A stretch of DNA of 64,000 bases from contig NZ_JOMF01000008.1 of the NCBI RefSeq assembly GCF_000711215.1, positions 91,559-155,558 on the forward strand. The letters are read 5' to 3'. Below the pieces are notes generated by a model. That model had not been told where the DNA came from. It searched no databases and saw only the letters and a list, made by a program, of their open reading frames with translations. This DNA is from Methanomicrobium mobile BP (GTDB taxonomy: Archaea > Halobacteriota > Methanomicrobia > Methanomicrobiales > Methanomicrobiaceae). Position numbers and translations under genes: made by a program. Below, in pieces: positions 17,001 to 25,885 of the stretch (positions within the stretch are counted from its first letter, which is position 1; each line of letters starts with the position of its first letter).

Positions 17001-18254
17001 TCAGTCATCCCAGCCGGCTCTGACAAACTCCGCTTCTCTGCCCATGACCATGGTGGCATCCACACCTATCTTTACGTTCATGCCGTCGCCGATTCTGCAC
17101 GGGTCAAGCGACGAACCGCGAACGCCCGAAATAACCATAAGATCGATATCTCCGCGGACGCGGGTGGCAATCGCATACTCGACATCCTCCATATCGAAGA
17201 TGTCGATGTCTTCGTCGACGATAACGACATGCTTTAGGGATGTGTGCGCCGCAAATGCCGCCATAATCGCGTTCTTGGCATCGCCCTGCGTATTCTTGCG
17301 TATCTGAACAACGCAGTGGAGATAACCGCAGCCGCCGGTGGTAAGCGAGACATTCCTCACGGTTGTCACACCCGCAACCGACTTGTAGATCTTCGGCTCA
17401 TATGGCATACCCATGAGAAGTTTGTGCTCGCTGCCGCCCGGGAGAATGCCGTGATAGACGGCATTCTTCTTCACATACATCTTTGTGAGCTCTATAACCG
17501 GCGCCGGTCTTATGGGGTCGTATGTTCCCGTAATATCGACAAAAGGACCTTCTTCGGCCTTCTCCGCGGTTACAAAACCTTCGAGGACAATCTCAGCCTC
17601 CGGCACCTTCACGCCGTTTTCGCAGGTGTAAAGTTCAATCTCTCCGCCGAGGAGTTCCGCGGCATATGGCATCTCTTTTCCTTCGGGAACGCGCGTGCAT
17701 GACGCAAACGTAACAAGGGGATCGGTTCCGATTGTGATTGCTATCGGCAGTTTCTTCCCGTCGGCAAGCGCGGCTTTAAGGAGAGTATGCGTATGGCGAC
17801 CTTCGACGAGCCTTGCGGCAAGGTGGTTTTTGTCCAGAACAAGCATCCTGTGAACCGAGGCATTTACAACGCCGCCGTACTCCGAGAAGACAACGCCCGA
17901 CGTAAGATACCTGCCCGCATCCTTCGGGAAATGCTTTAAAACAGGCAGCGAGTTCAGATCGGCATCAGCGGGTTTTACAATATCGCCGAGACTGCCTTTC
18001 ACCGTAACTTTGCCGTTATAGTCGCATTTTGCAAGGTTCTTTACGATATCCTTCTCGTCATATCCTAGCGCAACCGAGAGAGCCTTCCTGCTGGATAAAA
18101 GATTCATCACAGCCTCGTGCCCGTCCAGATTGTGCAGATATACAAGCTTGTTTGTGCCCGCGGAAATTTTTGCGGCTTCAAACTCGGTCGATACGGGTCT
18201 TTCGATATCCTCTACGAGACCTGCATCTCTCATCTTTTTTATGAAATTTCTCAT
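17001..18254 (-). CDS. UbiD-family decarboxylase, probable anhydromevalonate phosphate decarboxylase
   Basis: A 417-residue UbiD-type, prenylated-FMN-dependent decarboxylase. Family features: N-terminal ISAGTNKLVYLHN, GSLGDIVKPADADLNSLPVLKHFPKD, ASVHRMLVLDKNHLAARLVEGRHTH, EAEIVLEGFV (catalytic acid region) and EEGPFVDITGTYD. It is shorter than bacterial UbiD, as expected for the archaeal enzyme that decarboxylates trans-anhydromevalonate 5-phosphate to isopentenyl phosphate. Its ATG overlaps the ubiX stop (TGATG), and the aconitase X gene follows after 83 bp. The function rests on family and context. Confidence 0.88.
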   Translation of the reverse strand: MRNFIKKMRDAGLVEDIERPVSTEFEAAKISAGTNKLVYLHNLDGHEAVMNLLSSRKALSVALGYDEKDIVKNLAKCDYNGKVTVKGSLGDIVKPADADLNSLPVLKHFPKDAGRYLTSGVVFSEYGGVVNASVHRMLVLDKNHLAARLVEGRHTHTLLKAALADGKKLPIAITIGTDPLVTFASCTRVPEGKEMPYAAELLGGEIELYTCENGVKVPEAEIVLEGFVTAEKAEEGPFVDITGTYDPIRPAPVIELTKMYVKKNAVYHGILPGGSEHKLLMGMPYEPKIYKSVAGVTTVRNVSLTTGGCGYLHCVVQIRKNTQGDAKNAIMAAFAAHTSLKHVVIVDEDIDIFDMEDVEYAIATRVRGDIDLMVISGVRGSSLDPCRIGDGMNVKIGVDATMVMGREAEFVRAGWDD

Positions 18255-18799
18255 CAGTATCCGCTCCAGCGCTCTCCGACCGTATGTTCTATACCCAGAT
18301 GATCCAGGACTCTGGCAATGACCATATCCACAAGATCATCGATACATCGTGGATTTGTGTAAAATGCGGGGCAGAGCGGCATTATTGTCGCACCCGCCTC
18401 GCTTAGGGAGAGCATATTTCTTAAATGAACGGTGGAATAGGGCATCTCGCGCGGCATAAGTATGCATTTACGACGCTCTTTGAGGCATACGTCCGCGGTT
18501 CGCGTGATAAGGTTGTTTGAAAAACCGGCGTTTATTGCCGCAAGTGTCTTCATGCTGCACGGGATTACAATCATGCCGTCATAAAGGAAAGAACCGCTTG
18601 CAACATCGGCAAAGAGGTCGTCTTCTTCGAGATATATTGCATCGAAACCTTCCAGTTCAACCCTTTCGTGAGCCGCAATGTCTTTGCCGACGTCGGATAT
18701 AATGACGTGGACTTCGGCAAGATCGGAGAGGATCTCCAGAAGTCTTCGCGCATATATCATACCGCTTGCGCCGGTAATGCCAATCACATATTTTTCCAT
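18254..18799 (-). CDS. ubiX: UbiX-type flavin prenyltransferase
   Basis: A 181-residue enzyme making the prenylated FMN cofactor of UbiD-type decarboxylases. Family motifs: GITGASGMIYARRLLEIL, ASGSFLYDGMIVIPCSMKTLAAI, NLITRTADVCLKERRKCILMPREMPYS and NMLSLSEAGATIMPLCPAFY. It is the first gene of the operon and overlaps the decarboxylase gene it serves by one base, giving enzyme and cofactor supply together. Confidence 0.95.
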   Translation of the reverse strand: MEKYVIGITGASGMIYARRLLEILSDLAEVHVIISDVGKDIAAHERVELEGFDAIYLEEDDLFADVASGSFLYDGMIVIPCSMKTLAAINAGFSNNLITRTADVCLKERRKCILMPREMPYSTVHLRNMLSLSEAGATIMPLCPAFYTNPRCIDDLVDMVIARVLDHLGIEHTVGERWSGY

Positions 18800-19044
18800 T
18801 TATCCACCCTTATTTGCAGGACAAATTTACACGACAGATCGGGAACATATTTACGGGATAATATACCCTAATATGCCTGCCCCTGTCAATTGTGTATTAA
18901 AGATATTTGATTTCGTGAATGCATATATATTGCGACAATATTGCGACAAAAATGTGAAATTATTCTGACATTAATGCGGATTTCACGGAATCAATTTAAG
19001 AATACCGGTTTTCGGAATATCAGTCAGAATATTTCAGGTATCAG

Positions 19045-20259
19045 TCAGAATACCAGTTTATCCTGTTTCGTCGGGCGCTCTATGTTTAAGAGATCGTATG
19101 CGCACTGCTCGACTGTCTTTCTGTTCTCGCCTGAGGTATAGATACCCATTCTCCATTCGCTCTTGCGTGTCATGTTGAGCGTCCTTATAAGGGGCGAGAG
19201 TTCCTCGAGCGAGACAAGTTCGTTATGATTCCTGACAAGCACGTCAATCTTCATCGGCGACGGAAAAGGCGGGATGTCCACAAGAACTTCGGTGCGGTCA
19301 AGACCGGCTTCTTTACAGACCTTCTCGGCAATGCTCTTTTTATCCTTCAGTTCCACAAATTTCTGAGCCGTAGAATACTTCACCTGATCCATGCCGATAT
19401 AGACGGCACGTTTGTAAAGCTGCCGTCTGTAAATCATGCCGATAAGCTTGCGTGCTTCTTCGGAGGGGGAGTTTGAGAGCGCTATCGAGAACTCCGCATC
19501 ATTCATCCGCATAAGTTCTCCTATATCCTTTCCTTCTGTCGCCTCGATATGTTCGAGTGCGGCATAAGTTACCATGGTCTCCGCGATTCGGCTGACGTGA
19601 TGGAAATATACCGACGGGCGCATGATCGTTCTTGCAATAAGAAGGGATTCCGCGGCATTTATTCCGTTCTCGCGCAGGACAAGCCCTTTTTCGCCGAGAG
19701 TGGTGTTTCGTATGAGCCTGTGAACATCCACGGTTCCGTAAGGCGCACCCGTATAATGAGCGTCACGCAGGAGATAGTCCATTCTGTCGACATCGAGGTC
19801 GCCGTGTATGATACCCGTAATGAGATTATTGTCCTCCTTGCCTTCCACCATTGCGCAGACATCATCGGGGCTTATGTCGAGAGCGCAGAGAGCTTCGTTG
19901 AGATAGCCGTTGTTTACGTATTCGGCGATCTCCTGATGGCTGTGATGAAGATATTCCTCCATGAGCTGCTCGGAGGCATGAGAGAATGGACCGTGACCGA
20001 TATCGTGCAGAAGTGCGGAGACCTCGGCAAGAAGAACCTCCTGCGGCTCAAGCGAGAGACTCTTTGCCATAAGTCCGGCAAGATGCATTGCACCTAAGGA
20101 ATGCTCGAAACGCGTGTGGTTGGCGCCGGGATACACGAGATTTGCGAATCCGAGCTGCTTTACGTAACGCAGCCTCTGAACTTCTGGAGAGTCGAGTACC
20201 GGGATTATTTTTTTGTCAACCTCAACATATCCGTGCACGGGGTCCTGTATAGTCTTCAT
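19045..20259 (-). CDS. HD-domain phosphohydrolase (SAMHD1/COG1078-like)
   Basis: A 404-residue protein of the HD superfamily related to dNTP triphosphohydrolases. Metal ligands are visible: the His in TRFEHSLGAMHLA, HD in ALLHDIGHGPFSH, and the Asp in HGDLDVDRMDYLLRDA. The remaining two thirds match the long form of COG1078 proteins. A dNTPase role is the family-based guess; the substrate is untested. An upstream in-frame ATG at 20289 lacks a ribosome site, whereas ATG 20259 has AGGT six bases before it and gives the usual MKTIQDPVHGYVEV start. The gene is divergent from cofD. Confidence 0.85.
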   Translation of the reverse strand: MKTIQDPVHGYVEVDKKIIPVLDSPEVQRLRYVKQLGFANLVYPGANHTRFEHSLGAMHLAGLMAKSLSLEPQEVLLAEVSALLHDIGHGPFSHASEQLMEEYLHHSHQEIAEYVNNGYLNEALCALDISPDDVCAMVEGKEDNNLITGIIHGDLDVDRMDYLLRDAHYTGAPYGTVDVHRLIRNTTLGEKGLVLRENGINAAESLLIARTIMRPSVYFHHVSRIAETMVTYAALEHIEATEGKDIGELMRMNDAEFSIALSNSPSEEARKLIGMIYRRQLYKRAVYIGMDQVKYSTAQKFVELKDKKSIAEKVCKEAGLDRTEVLVDIPPFPSPMKIDVLVRNHNELVSLEELSPLIRTLNMTRKSEWRMGIYTSGENRKTVEQCAYDLLNIERPTKQDKLVF

Positions 20260-20430
20260 CAAATTACCTGCGCTGATCTGCTCTTGCATCGATCTGCTCT
20301 TATAATATTGAATCGGAGATTGTTGCTTATAAAGATATGTCTGTTTTGCCCGTTACAAATCACGGATGCAACCTAAATTACAAATATGACCGAGTATACC
20401 ATTGTATAACAGAATATAACAGGAGTATTT

Positions 20431-20470
20431 CATTGTATAGCATTGTATTACATTATATAACATAATATAT
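20431..20470. repeat. 10-bp tandem repeat in the HD gene / cofD intergenic region
   Basis: Four consecutive 10-bp units, CATTGTATAG, CATTGTATTA, CATTATATAA and CATAATATAT. They overlap the likely cofD TATA box. On the minus strand the junction reads AATGCTATA, the 3' half of the shared upstream element. Confidence 0.65.
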
Positions 20471-20496
20471 CTGTAATAACGGTAAACTAAATTTAA

Positions 20497-21516
20497 ATGA
20501 AGACGGACAGTTGCGCCGAAGACAATGAAAGATCACCGCGGATAACTTTTCTCTCGGGCGGTACTGGCACCCCGAAACTCATCCGCGGATTTCGTAAGGT
20601 TATCCCCGATGAAAACATCTCGGTAATCGTCAATACGGCTGAGGATATGTGGATCTACGGCAGTCACCTCTCGCCGGATATCGACACTCTCATGTATCTT
20701 TTCGCAGGCATTCTGAACACGGATACCTGGTGGGGCATCAGAGGGGATACGACAATAACCCATGACAGAATGAAAGAACTCGAAGAAGACCTCTTTCTTA
20801 CGCTGGGGGACAAAGACAGGGCAGTTAACATCATACGTGCACGCCTGCTCAAATCCGGCATCACGCTTACGAAGGCAACCGAAGAACTCTGCGCAAGGTT
20901 GAATGTAAAGGCGGATATAATGCCGATGACTGATTCAACCGTGACAACAAATATACTCACAGAGAACGGTCTGATTCATTTCCAGGAATACTGGGTCAGA
21001 TACCGCGGCACGGTGCCGATTGAGAAGGTCGTCAGAACCTTCAGAGAAGGTATTCTTGAAACAGATTCGGAGGATGTGAAAGAATCAGACAAAAAGCCGT
21101 CAATAATTCCTGACGATGCATCGCCGAGAGCAACCGAAAAAGCACTCAATGCGATTAAATCCGCCGATATCGTAATCCTCGGACCGTCAAACCCGGTAAC
21201 CAGCATCTCGCCGATATTGGAGTGCGAAGGCATAAAAGAGGCTCTGAAGAAAAAGTATGTGGTCGCCGTCAGCCCGTTTATCGGGGATGCGCCGATAAGC
21301 GGACCGGCAAAAGCACTCATGGAGGCGTGGGGGATGCCGCCGACATCAAAGGGCACATACGGGTTATACAAAGATTTCACCGACATCTTTGTGCAGGACG
21401 AACGCGACACGGAGATCGTTGAGAACGCTCTCAGATGCGACACGCTGATGATAAACGAAGAGATAAGCGTCAAACTTGCGCGGACAATCATGAAGCAGAT
21501 TAAAGGCAAATACTGA
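20497..21516 (+). CDS. cofD: 2-phospho-L-lactate transferase CofD
   Basis: This enzyme transfers the 2-phospholactyl (or related) moiety from the activated guanosine intermediate to Fo, making F420-0, the core of the hydride carrier of methanogenesis. The 339-residue protein has SGGTGTPKLIRGF (20-32), NTAEDMWIYG (46-55), SPDIDTLMYLFAG with Asp61/Asp63, the ITHDRM segment, DSTVTTNI, LGPSNPVTSISPIL and SPFIGDAPISGPA, all typical of active CofD. It has a short polar N-terminal extension. A divergent copy follows 124 bp downstream. Confidence 0.95.
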   Translation: MKTDSCAEDNERSPRITFLSGGTGTPKLIRGFRKVIPDENISVIVNTAEDMWIYGSHLSPDIDTLMYLFAGILNTDTWWGIRGDTTITHDRMKELEEDLFLTLGDKDRAVNIIRARLLKSGITLTKATEELCARLNVKADIMPMTDSTVTTNILTENGLIHFQEYWVRYRGTVPIEKVVRTFREGILETDSEDVKESDKKPSIIPDDASPRATEKALNAIKSADIVILGPSNPVTSISPILECEGIKEALKKKYVVAVSPFIGDAPISGPAKALMEAWGMPPTSKGTYGLYKDFTDIFVQDERDTEIVENALRCDTLMINEEISVKLARTIMKQIKGKY

Positions 21517-21640
21517 ACGCCGATAAATAAACACAAAAATAATACTAAAATCAATACCAAAACCAATACCCGAATAAATATCGGAATAAATACCGATAAT
21601 AAACACCAATCAAAATCGATTTATCGTATCTGAGCGAAAA
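21517..21640. repeat. AT-rich degenerate AATACC repeats between the two cofD-type genes
   Basis: Variants of AATACC and AATAAATACC recur at about 6-12 bp intervals from 21535 to 21605. No gene or clear hairpin. Confidence 0.5.
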
Positions 21641-22714
21641 GTGAGTTCAATGATTACTGTTATCTCCGGCGGCGAAGATTCTCTGAAACTCATAAAAGCA
21701 CTCAGAAATCTCCTTTACGACAGCGATATAACGGTAATTGCCGACACTTCGGATGCCATTTGGACACAGGGCTGCCTCGTATGCCCCAACCTTGACGACA
21801 TTATCTATCTCTTCTCCGGTCAGCTGAATACGCAGAACTGGACCAGCATCAAAGGCGATACCTACTCCACGCACAATTTCCTTGAGAAGATATGCGCCGA
21901 TGCGCCGGACACGGAAACGAGGACGGAGACGGAGACTGACACGAACACGCCGGACACGTCAGGATCAAATAATCCAAGCCCCGATGCAAATACAGGTATA
22001 GTTAAGTATCCGGTTTCCGATGCTCACAATAACGGGGTTTCCGACGGCGGCAATCGCATTCCCGATATAATACTGCCTTTCGGCGAGCCCGTGTATCCCG
22101 TCGGTGACAAACAGAGGGCAGTATGCATTGCGCACGCAATGCACCTTAAAAGTAAACTGACGCTGACGCAGTCGACGCGGATTCTCTCGAAAAGTTTCGG
22201 AATCACCGCGAATATCCTGCCGGCAACGGATTCGCGCATAACGGCATATGCCAAGTTCGCCGGCGAAATGTTCTCAATCGCGGATTTCAGGGCAATCTGT
22301 AAGACCGAGAAAACCGCGGACTACAAAGCCGAGATTGAACTGGAATTTACAAAGTATCCGCAGATTACAAAAGAGACGGCATCGGCAATAAACTCTGGCA
22401 AAGCGGTAATAATCGGTCCCGGACATCTCTCGACCATATCTCCCGTACTTGCCTGCCGCCCCATGAGAAAACTGCTTAAGAAAACTTTTACAATCGCGAT
22501 TCTGCCGAGATTACCCGCAGATTATATCCCCGGCAGATACATTGCGCTTGACAGAATTATAGAGACCTACAGGGGATTCGCCGACATCCTCATCCAGGAC
22601 ATAAAAGACGAGTATTGTATCCCGAATTCTACAAAGATAAACACGGATACGGATTCACCTTATAAAGCGGAATCGCTTGCCTGGGAAATTATGTCACATC
22701 TTGGCAGCCGATGA
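21641..22714 (+). CDS. Degenerate CofD paralogue
   Basis: A 357-residue protein that aligns with CofD along its length but has lost its motifs. GGTGTPKL is GGEDSLKL, NTAED is DTSDA, SPDIDTL is CPNLDDI, and SPFIGDAPISGPA is replaced by LPRLPADYIPGR. Structural segments such as GDKQRAVCIAHAMHLKSKLTLTQSTRIL and IIGPGHLSTISPVL still match CofD. A Thr/Glu/Asp/Asn-rich insert (about 87-140), with a 6-bp DNA period at its start, splits the region after the Thr-His segment. The frame is intact over 357 codons, so it is not an obvious pseudogene. It may be a regulatory or scaffold partner of CofD, or act on another substrate. Its 3' end overlaps the convergent surface-protein gene by 21 bp. Confidence 0.75.
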   Translation: MSSMITVISGGEDSLKLIKALRNLLYDSDITVIADTSDAIWTQGCLVCPNLDDIIYLFSGQLNTQNWTSIKGDTYSTHNFLEKICADAPDTETRTETETDTNTPDTSGSNNPSPDANTGIVKYPVSDAHNNGVSDGGNRIPDIILPFGEPVYPVGDKQRAVCIAHAMHLKSKLTLTQSTRILSKSFGITANILPATDSRITAYAKFAGEMFSIADFRAICKTEKTADYKAEIELEFTKYPQITKETASAINSGKAVIIGPGHLSTISPVLACRPMRKLLKKTFTIAILPRLPADYIPGRYIALDRIIETYRGFADILIQDIKDEYCIPNSTKINTDTDSPYKAESLAWEIMSHLGSR

Positions 22715-24097
22715 TATACCTGATGCCGCGTTCATGAGAAAATCGAATACGCTGACAAGGAAGGAATATATCGCCGAGAATATCTTTATCGTGCTCTCTA
22801 CACTGACCTCGGAATGAAGAATATCGTTGATATCGGAGAGCGTTCCGCCGTTGCCGCCCGTCAACCTGTCAATCTGAGATATCGGGGATGAGGATTTATC
22901 CGACGAAGACGGTGAAGCGGATGATGACGAGCCCGAAGACGAGCCGGATCCTGAACCCGATCCGATGCCGCTCAGCGATTCGAGTAAATCAAGCGGCGAT
23001 GTGCTCTGAGAAGATCCGCTCTGACCCGTATTTCCGGTCGACACGGGATTTGTCGGATTTGCCGACGGCAATACCGTTGTTGCCGACCAGACACTGCCGT
23101 CTGCAGGCATGCTAAGACCTTTCTCGCTGTTCAGAGCTCTCGCACAGGAATATCCTTCGTCGGCCTTGTTCTGCGAAAGTGCGGCGTATTCCGCCGCGGC
23201 ATCCATTGCCCCCGAAGAATACTTCTCTTCGGCAAGAACAAGCAGGGTCTTTGCATTGTCATTGTAGGACTTTATGACCCAGACGCTCTTATCCGAAGCA
23301 AGATCTTTGGTCACTTCAAAGTAATTTATGATTGAATCCAGCGACGCGGTCTTTTTCTTTGCCGCATTTATCGCATGCTCCGCATAGGTTTTCTTCAGGA
23401 TCTCGTTTGCCTCCGCGATATAGCCTTTTGCCGAGTCCAGAAGCGCGTTCTGCACCGATGCCGTCGAGGTCTTCGCGGTCGCTACCGCATTGTTTGCAAG
23501 GGTATATTTCTCTTCGGCGGCGGAGGTGTCAACATCGACCGATGCATATCTGTCTATATCGGCACGCAGATTGGAGAGCAGTACCTCGGTGCTGCCCTGA
23601 ATGCCCGCCATGTCTGCGGGATTGATGAATATCCTCGTCTCTTTTACGGTCGAGTCCGTATTTCCTGCGGCATCGAAATGCGTTACCTCAATCAGTTTAT
23701 ATTCGCCGGTTGCCGCCGTGGTCGGAACCGTGCCCGTAAGTTCCGCTCTTACATAGGTCTGATATGTTCTGGGATAATAGAGTTCAAAACCAGAAAGTGT
23801 CTCGTAGCGCCCGCTGATTTTGGGTTTGACGTGCTCGACGCCGTCAAGGATTATCGTGAATTTCCATACAGGGTTGTACAAATCCGTATAGAACATAAGG
23901 GATTCCTGATCGGAGTCGAAATCGTATTCCACGGTATAGAGTGCATATACCTCGTCGCCCTGCGCGGGATTTCCCGACGGGTTTGAATAACCCCACATCT
24001 TAAGTTCGTCGCTTCCGGCGGATACCGGAGGTATCATGCAGAGAGTTGCAATTATCGAAATTATAAGCGCATAAAAGATGAGACGTCCCCGATTCAT
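22694..24097 (-). CDS. Ser-rich cell-surface protein
   Basis: A 467-residue exported protein of unknown function. A signal peptide (about 1-28, MNRGRLIFYALIISII then PPVSAG) is followed by a beta-rich domain (about 30-160), an alpha-helical section with coiled-coil-like Ala/Glu/Lys pattern (about 170-325), a Ser/Gly/Pro-rich stretch (about 335-410), and a C-terminal hydrophobic anchor (about 435-458). The Ser/Thr-rich stalk would suit O-glycosylation. The GT39, GT2-GtrA and ManC genes lie immediately beyond, making this a candidate substrate; that is inference from context. Confidence 0.7.
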   Translation of the reverse strand: MNRGRLIFYALIISIIATLCMIPPVSAGSDELKMWGYSNPSGNPAQGDEVYALYTVEYDFDSDQESLMFYTDLYNPVWKFTIILDGVEHVKPKISGRYETLSGFELYYPRTYQTYVRAELTGTVPTTAATGEYKLIEVTHFDAAGNTDSTVKETRIFINPADMAGIQGSTEVLLSNLRADIDRYASVDVDTSAAEEKYTLANNAVATAKTSTASVQNALLDSAKGYIAEANEILKKTYAEHAINAAKKKTASLDSIINYFEVTKDLASDKSVWVIKSYNDNAKTLLVLAEEKYSSGAMDAAAEYAALSQNKADEGYSCARALNSEKGLSMPADGSVWSATTVLPSANPTNPVSTGNTGQSGSSQSTSPLDLLESLSGIGSGSGSGSSSGSSSSASPSSSDKSSSPISQIDRLTGGNGGTLSDINDILHSEVSVESTIKIFSAIYSFLVSVFDFLMNAASGISSAAKM

Positions 24098-24226
24098 ATC
24101 TAATAAGTAATGGTTATTTATAGAATAATAGTTTTTTTCTGATTTTTGAGATTTTTGCGGAGTTATGAAGTTTATGAAGGGATATGGTGCTTTTCAATAA
24201 GTATTCTGACAAGATTGCGGACCAGG

Positions 24227-24236
24227 ATTTATATTT
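24227..24236 (+). promoter_or_regulatory. TATA box of the GT39 gene
   Basis: ATTTATATTT, about 31 bases before ATG 24263, giving a near-leaderless transcript. Confidence 0.45.
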
Positions 24237-24262
24237 CAGCATGACATATAAGTTATGATAAT

Positions 24263-25801
24263 ATGGGGAAAAAATCAGGAAAAAAGGGCGGCAGCGGCAG
24301 TACGAGCGATTCGGCATCGTATGCAAATGCCGATGAAAAATACGGAATAAATTCGTTTGGTGATTTTAACGCCGAAAATCTGAAGAATGTAATTTGCAAC
24401 AACCGCTATGCACAGATGCTTATTCTGCTTACCGTTGCGGCATTTGCCTTAAGATTCTATAATCTGGGATTTAATTCGATATGGCTGGACGAAGCAAGTA
24501 CACTAGTATTCGCAAAACTGTCTATTTCAGGAATCTGGGGAGCTACAGCAGGAGGAGAGTTTAATCCGCCGTTATTCTACTATATTGAGCACTTCATGCT
24601 GACATTCGGCGAAAGCGAATTTACCTTGAGATTTGTTCCGGCGTTACTCGGTGCACTGACAATCCCAATATTATACTTTATCGGAAGAGAGGTCTGCGGC
24701 AGAATGGGGGGAATTATTGCCGCGGCACTCCTCGCTTTTTCCTCATTCCACGTATATTATTCACAGGATGCAAGAGCATATACGACAATGCTCTTCTTCT
24801 TCTCGATTGCCGTATTATTCTATCTGATTGCGCTTCGTTCGGATTCGCTCAAGCACTGGATAATATTCGGTGTCTTTGCTTCACTCTCGTTCTGGACGCA
24901 TTTCTACGTCTTTGTCGCGGTAGGCATCCTGATACTTCATGCACTGATTGTCAAGCGTGAAGCAATAATTAAGGACATTAAATCGATTAAAACAATTGCC
25001 GCAGGTCTTCTAGCATTCATTATAGTCTCACTTCCGCTGATATATGTTACAATTGGTCTGTTCTTCAAAAGAACGGCATCAGCGCCGACATGGGGATTGT
25101 CGGGGCTGGATGTCTTTACTCAAACCATACTGCAGATGACGGAGGGAATATACCTTGCAATAATCTTTGGAATTTTGGCAGTAGTCGGATGTATCTTCCT
25201 GTTATTGAACAAAGATAAACGCGATTACGGATATCTCATGATATTATCACTTATTTTGCCGTTTATAGTATCATATATCCTTTCATCAATGATACCTATG
25301 AGTCCGAGATATATGATCTACATACTTCCGTTCTTCTTTGTGAGTATAGCGGCGGCATTCTGCTTTATTCCACAAAATATCGATTACAAAAAGGTTGCCG
25401 CAGCTGCAATAGCTGTTCTGTTTGTCATATCGATACCTTATTTCATGGGATATTATACGACATATACTAAAAATGACTGGAGAGGATTCTCGGGACAGCT
25501 GTCATCGATTACAAACGAAGGTGATTATGTGGTCGTAATGCCTGATTACATTACAAAGCCGCTGAATTACTATTACAGCAATTCTACCGACGGCACAATT
25601 GAGGTAGGAGCTTCATCTGCCGCAACACTTGAGCAGATAAATGCAAAACGCCTCAACAGCACAGGTAATCCTGCAGCATATTACATAATAACATGGGATA
25701 TCTCGGCTGCAAACCCATCCGGCGATGCACTGGATTGGATTAGTAAGAACGCACAGTTTATCGGACAGAATATGGGAATATATGTCTTCAGATCGGCATA
25801 A
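24263..25801 (+). CDS. GT39-type membrane glycosyltransferase (PMT_2 family)
   Basis: A 512-residue multi-spanning membrane protein that should move a sugar from a polyprenyl-phosphate donor to an acceptor on the outer face. The N-terminal 50 residues are basic and polar. Then LRFYNLGFNSIWLDEAST carries the family's acidic pair Asp-Glu, followed by GGEFNPPLFYYIEH, SEFTLRFVPALLGAL and YYSQDARAYT, all hallmarks of protein O-mannosyltransferase-like GT39 enzymes. About 10-11 membrane helices precede a C-terminal soluble domain (about 400-512). The next gene is a Dol-P-Man-synthase-like enzyme and could supply its donor. Protein or lipid acceptor cannot be told from sequence. The cluster is more AT-rich than its surroundings. 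Confidence 0.82.
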   Translation: MGKKSGKKGGSGSTSDSASYANADEKYGINSFGDFNAENLKNVICNNRYAQMLILLTVAAFALRFYNLGFNSIWLDEASTLVFAKLSISGIWGATAGGEFNPPLFYYIEHFMLTFGESEFTLRFVPALLGALTIPILYFIGREVCGRMGGIIAAALLAFSSFHVYYSQDARAYTTMLFFFSIAVLFYLIALRSDSLKHWIIFGVFASLSFWTHFYVFVAVGILILHALIVKREAIIKDIKSIKTIAAGLLAFIIVSLPLIYVTIGLFFKRTASAPTWGLSGLDVFTQTILQMTEGIYLAIIFGILAVVGCIFLLLNKDKRDYGYLMILSLILPFIVSYILSSMIPMSPRYMIYILPFFFVSIAAAFCFIPQNIDYKKVAAAAIAVLFVISIPYFMGYYTTYTKNDWRGFSGQLSSITNEGDYVVVMPDYITKPLNYYYSNSTDGTIEVGASSAATLEQINAKRLNSTGNPAAYYIITWDISAANPSGDALDWISKNAQFIGQNMGIYVFRSA

Positions 25802-25885
25802 TTTTGCCTTAACCAACTGAAATCAATAATATTTAACAGAAATATTTAACATAATATCGCAGGATGAAAGTTCATAGGGGCAAAA

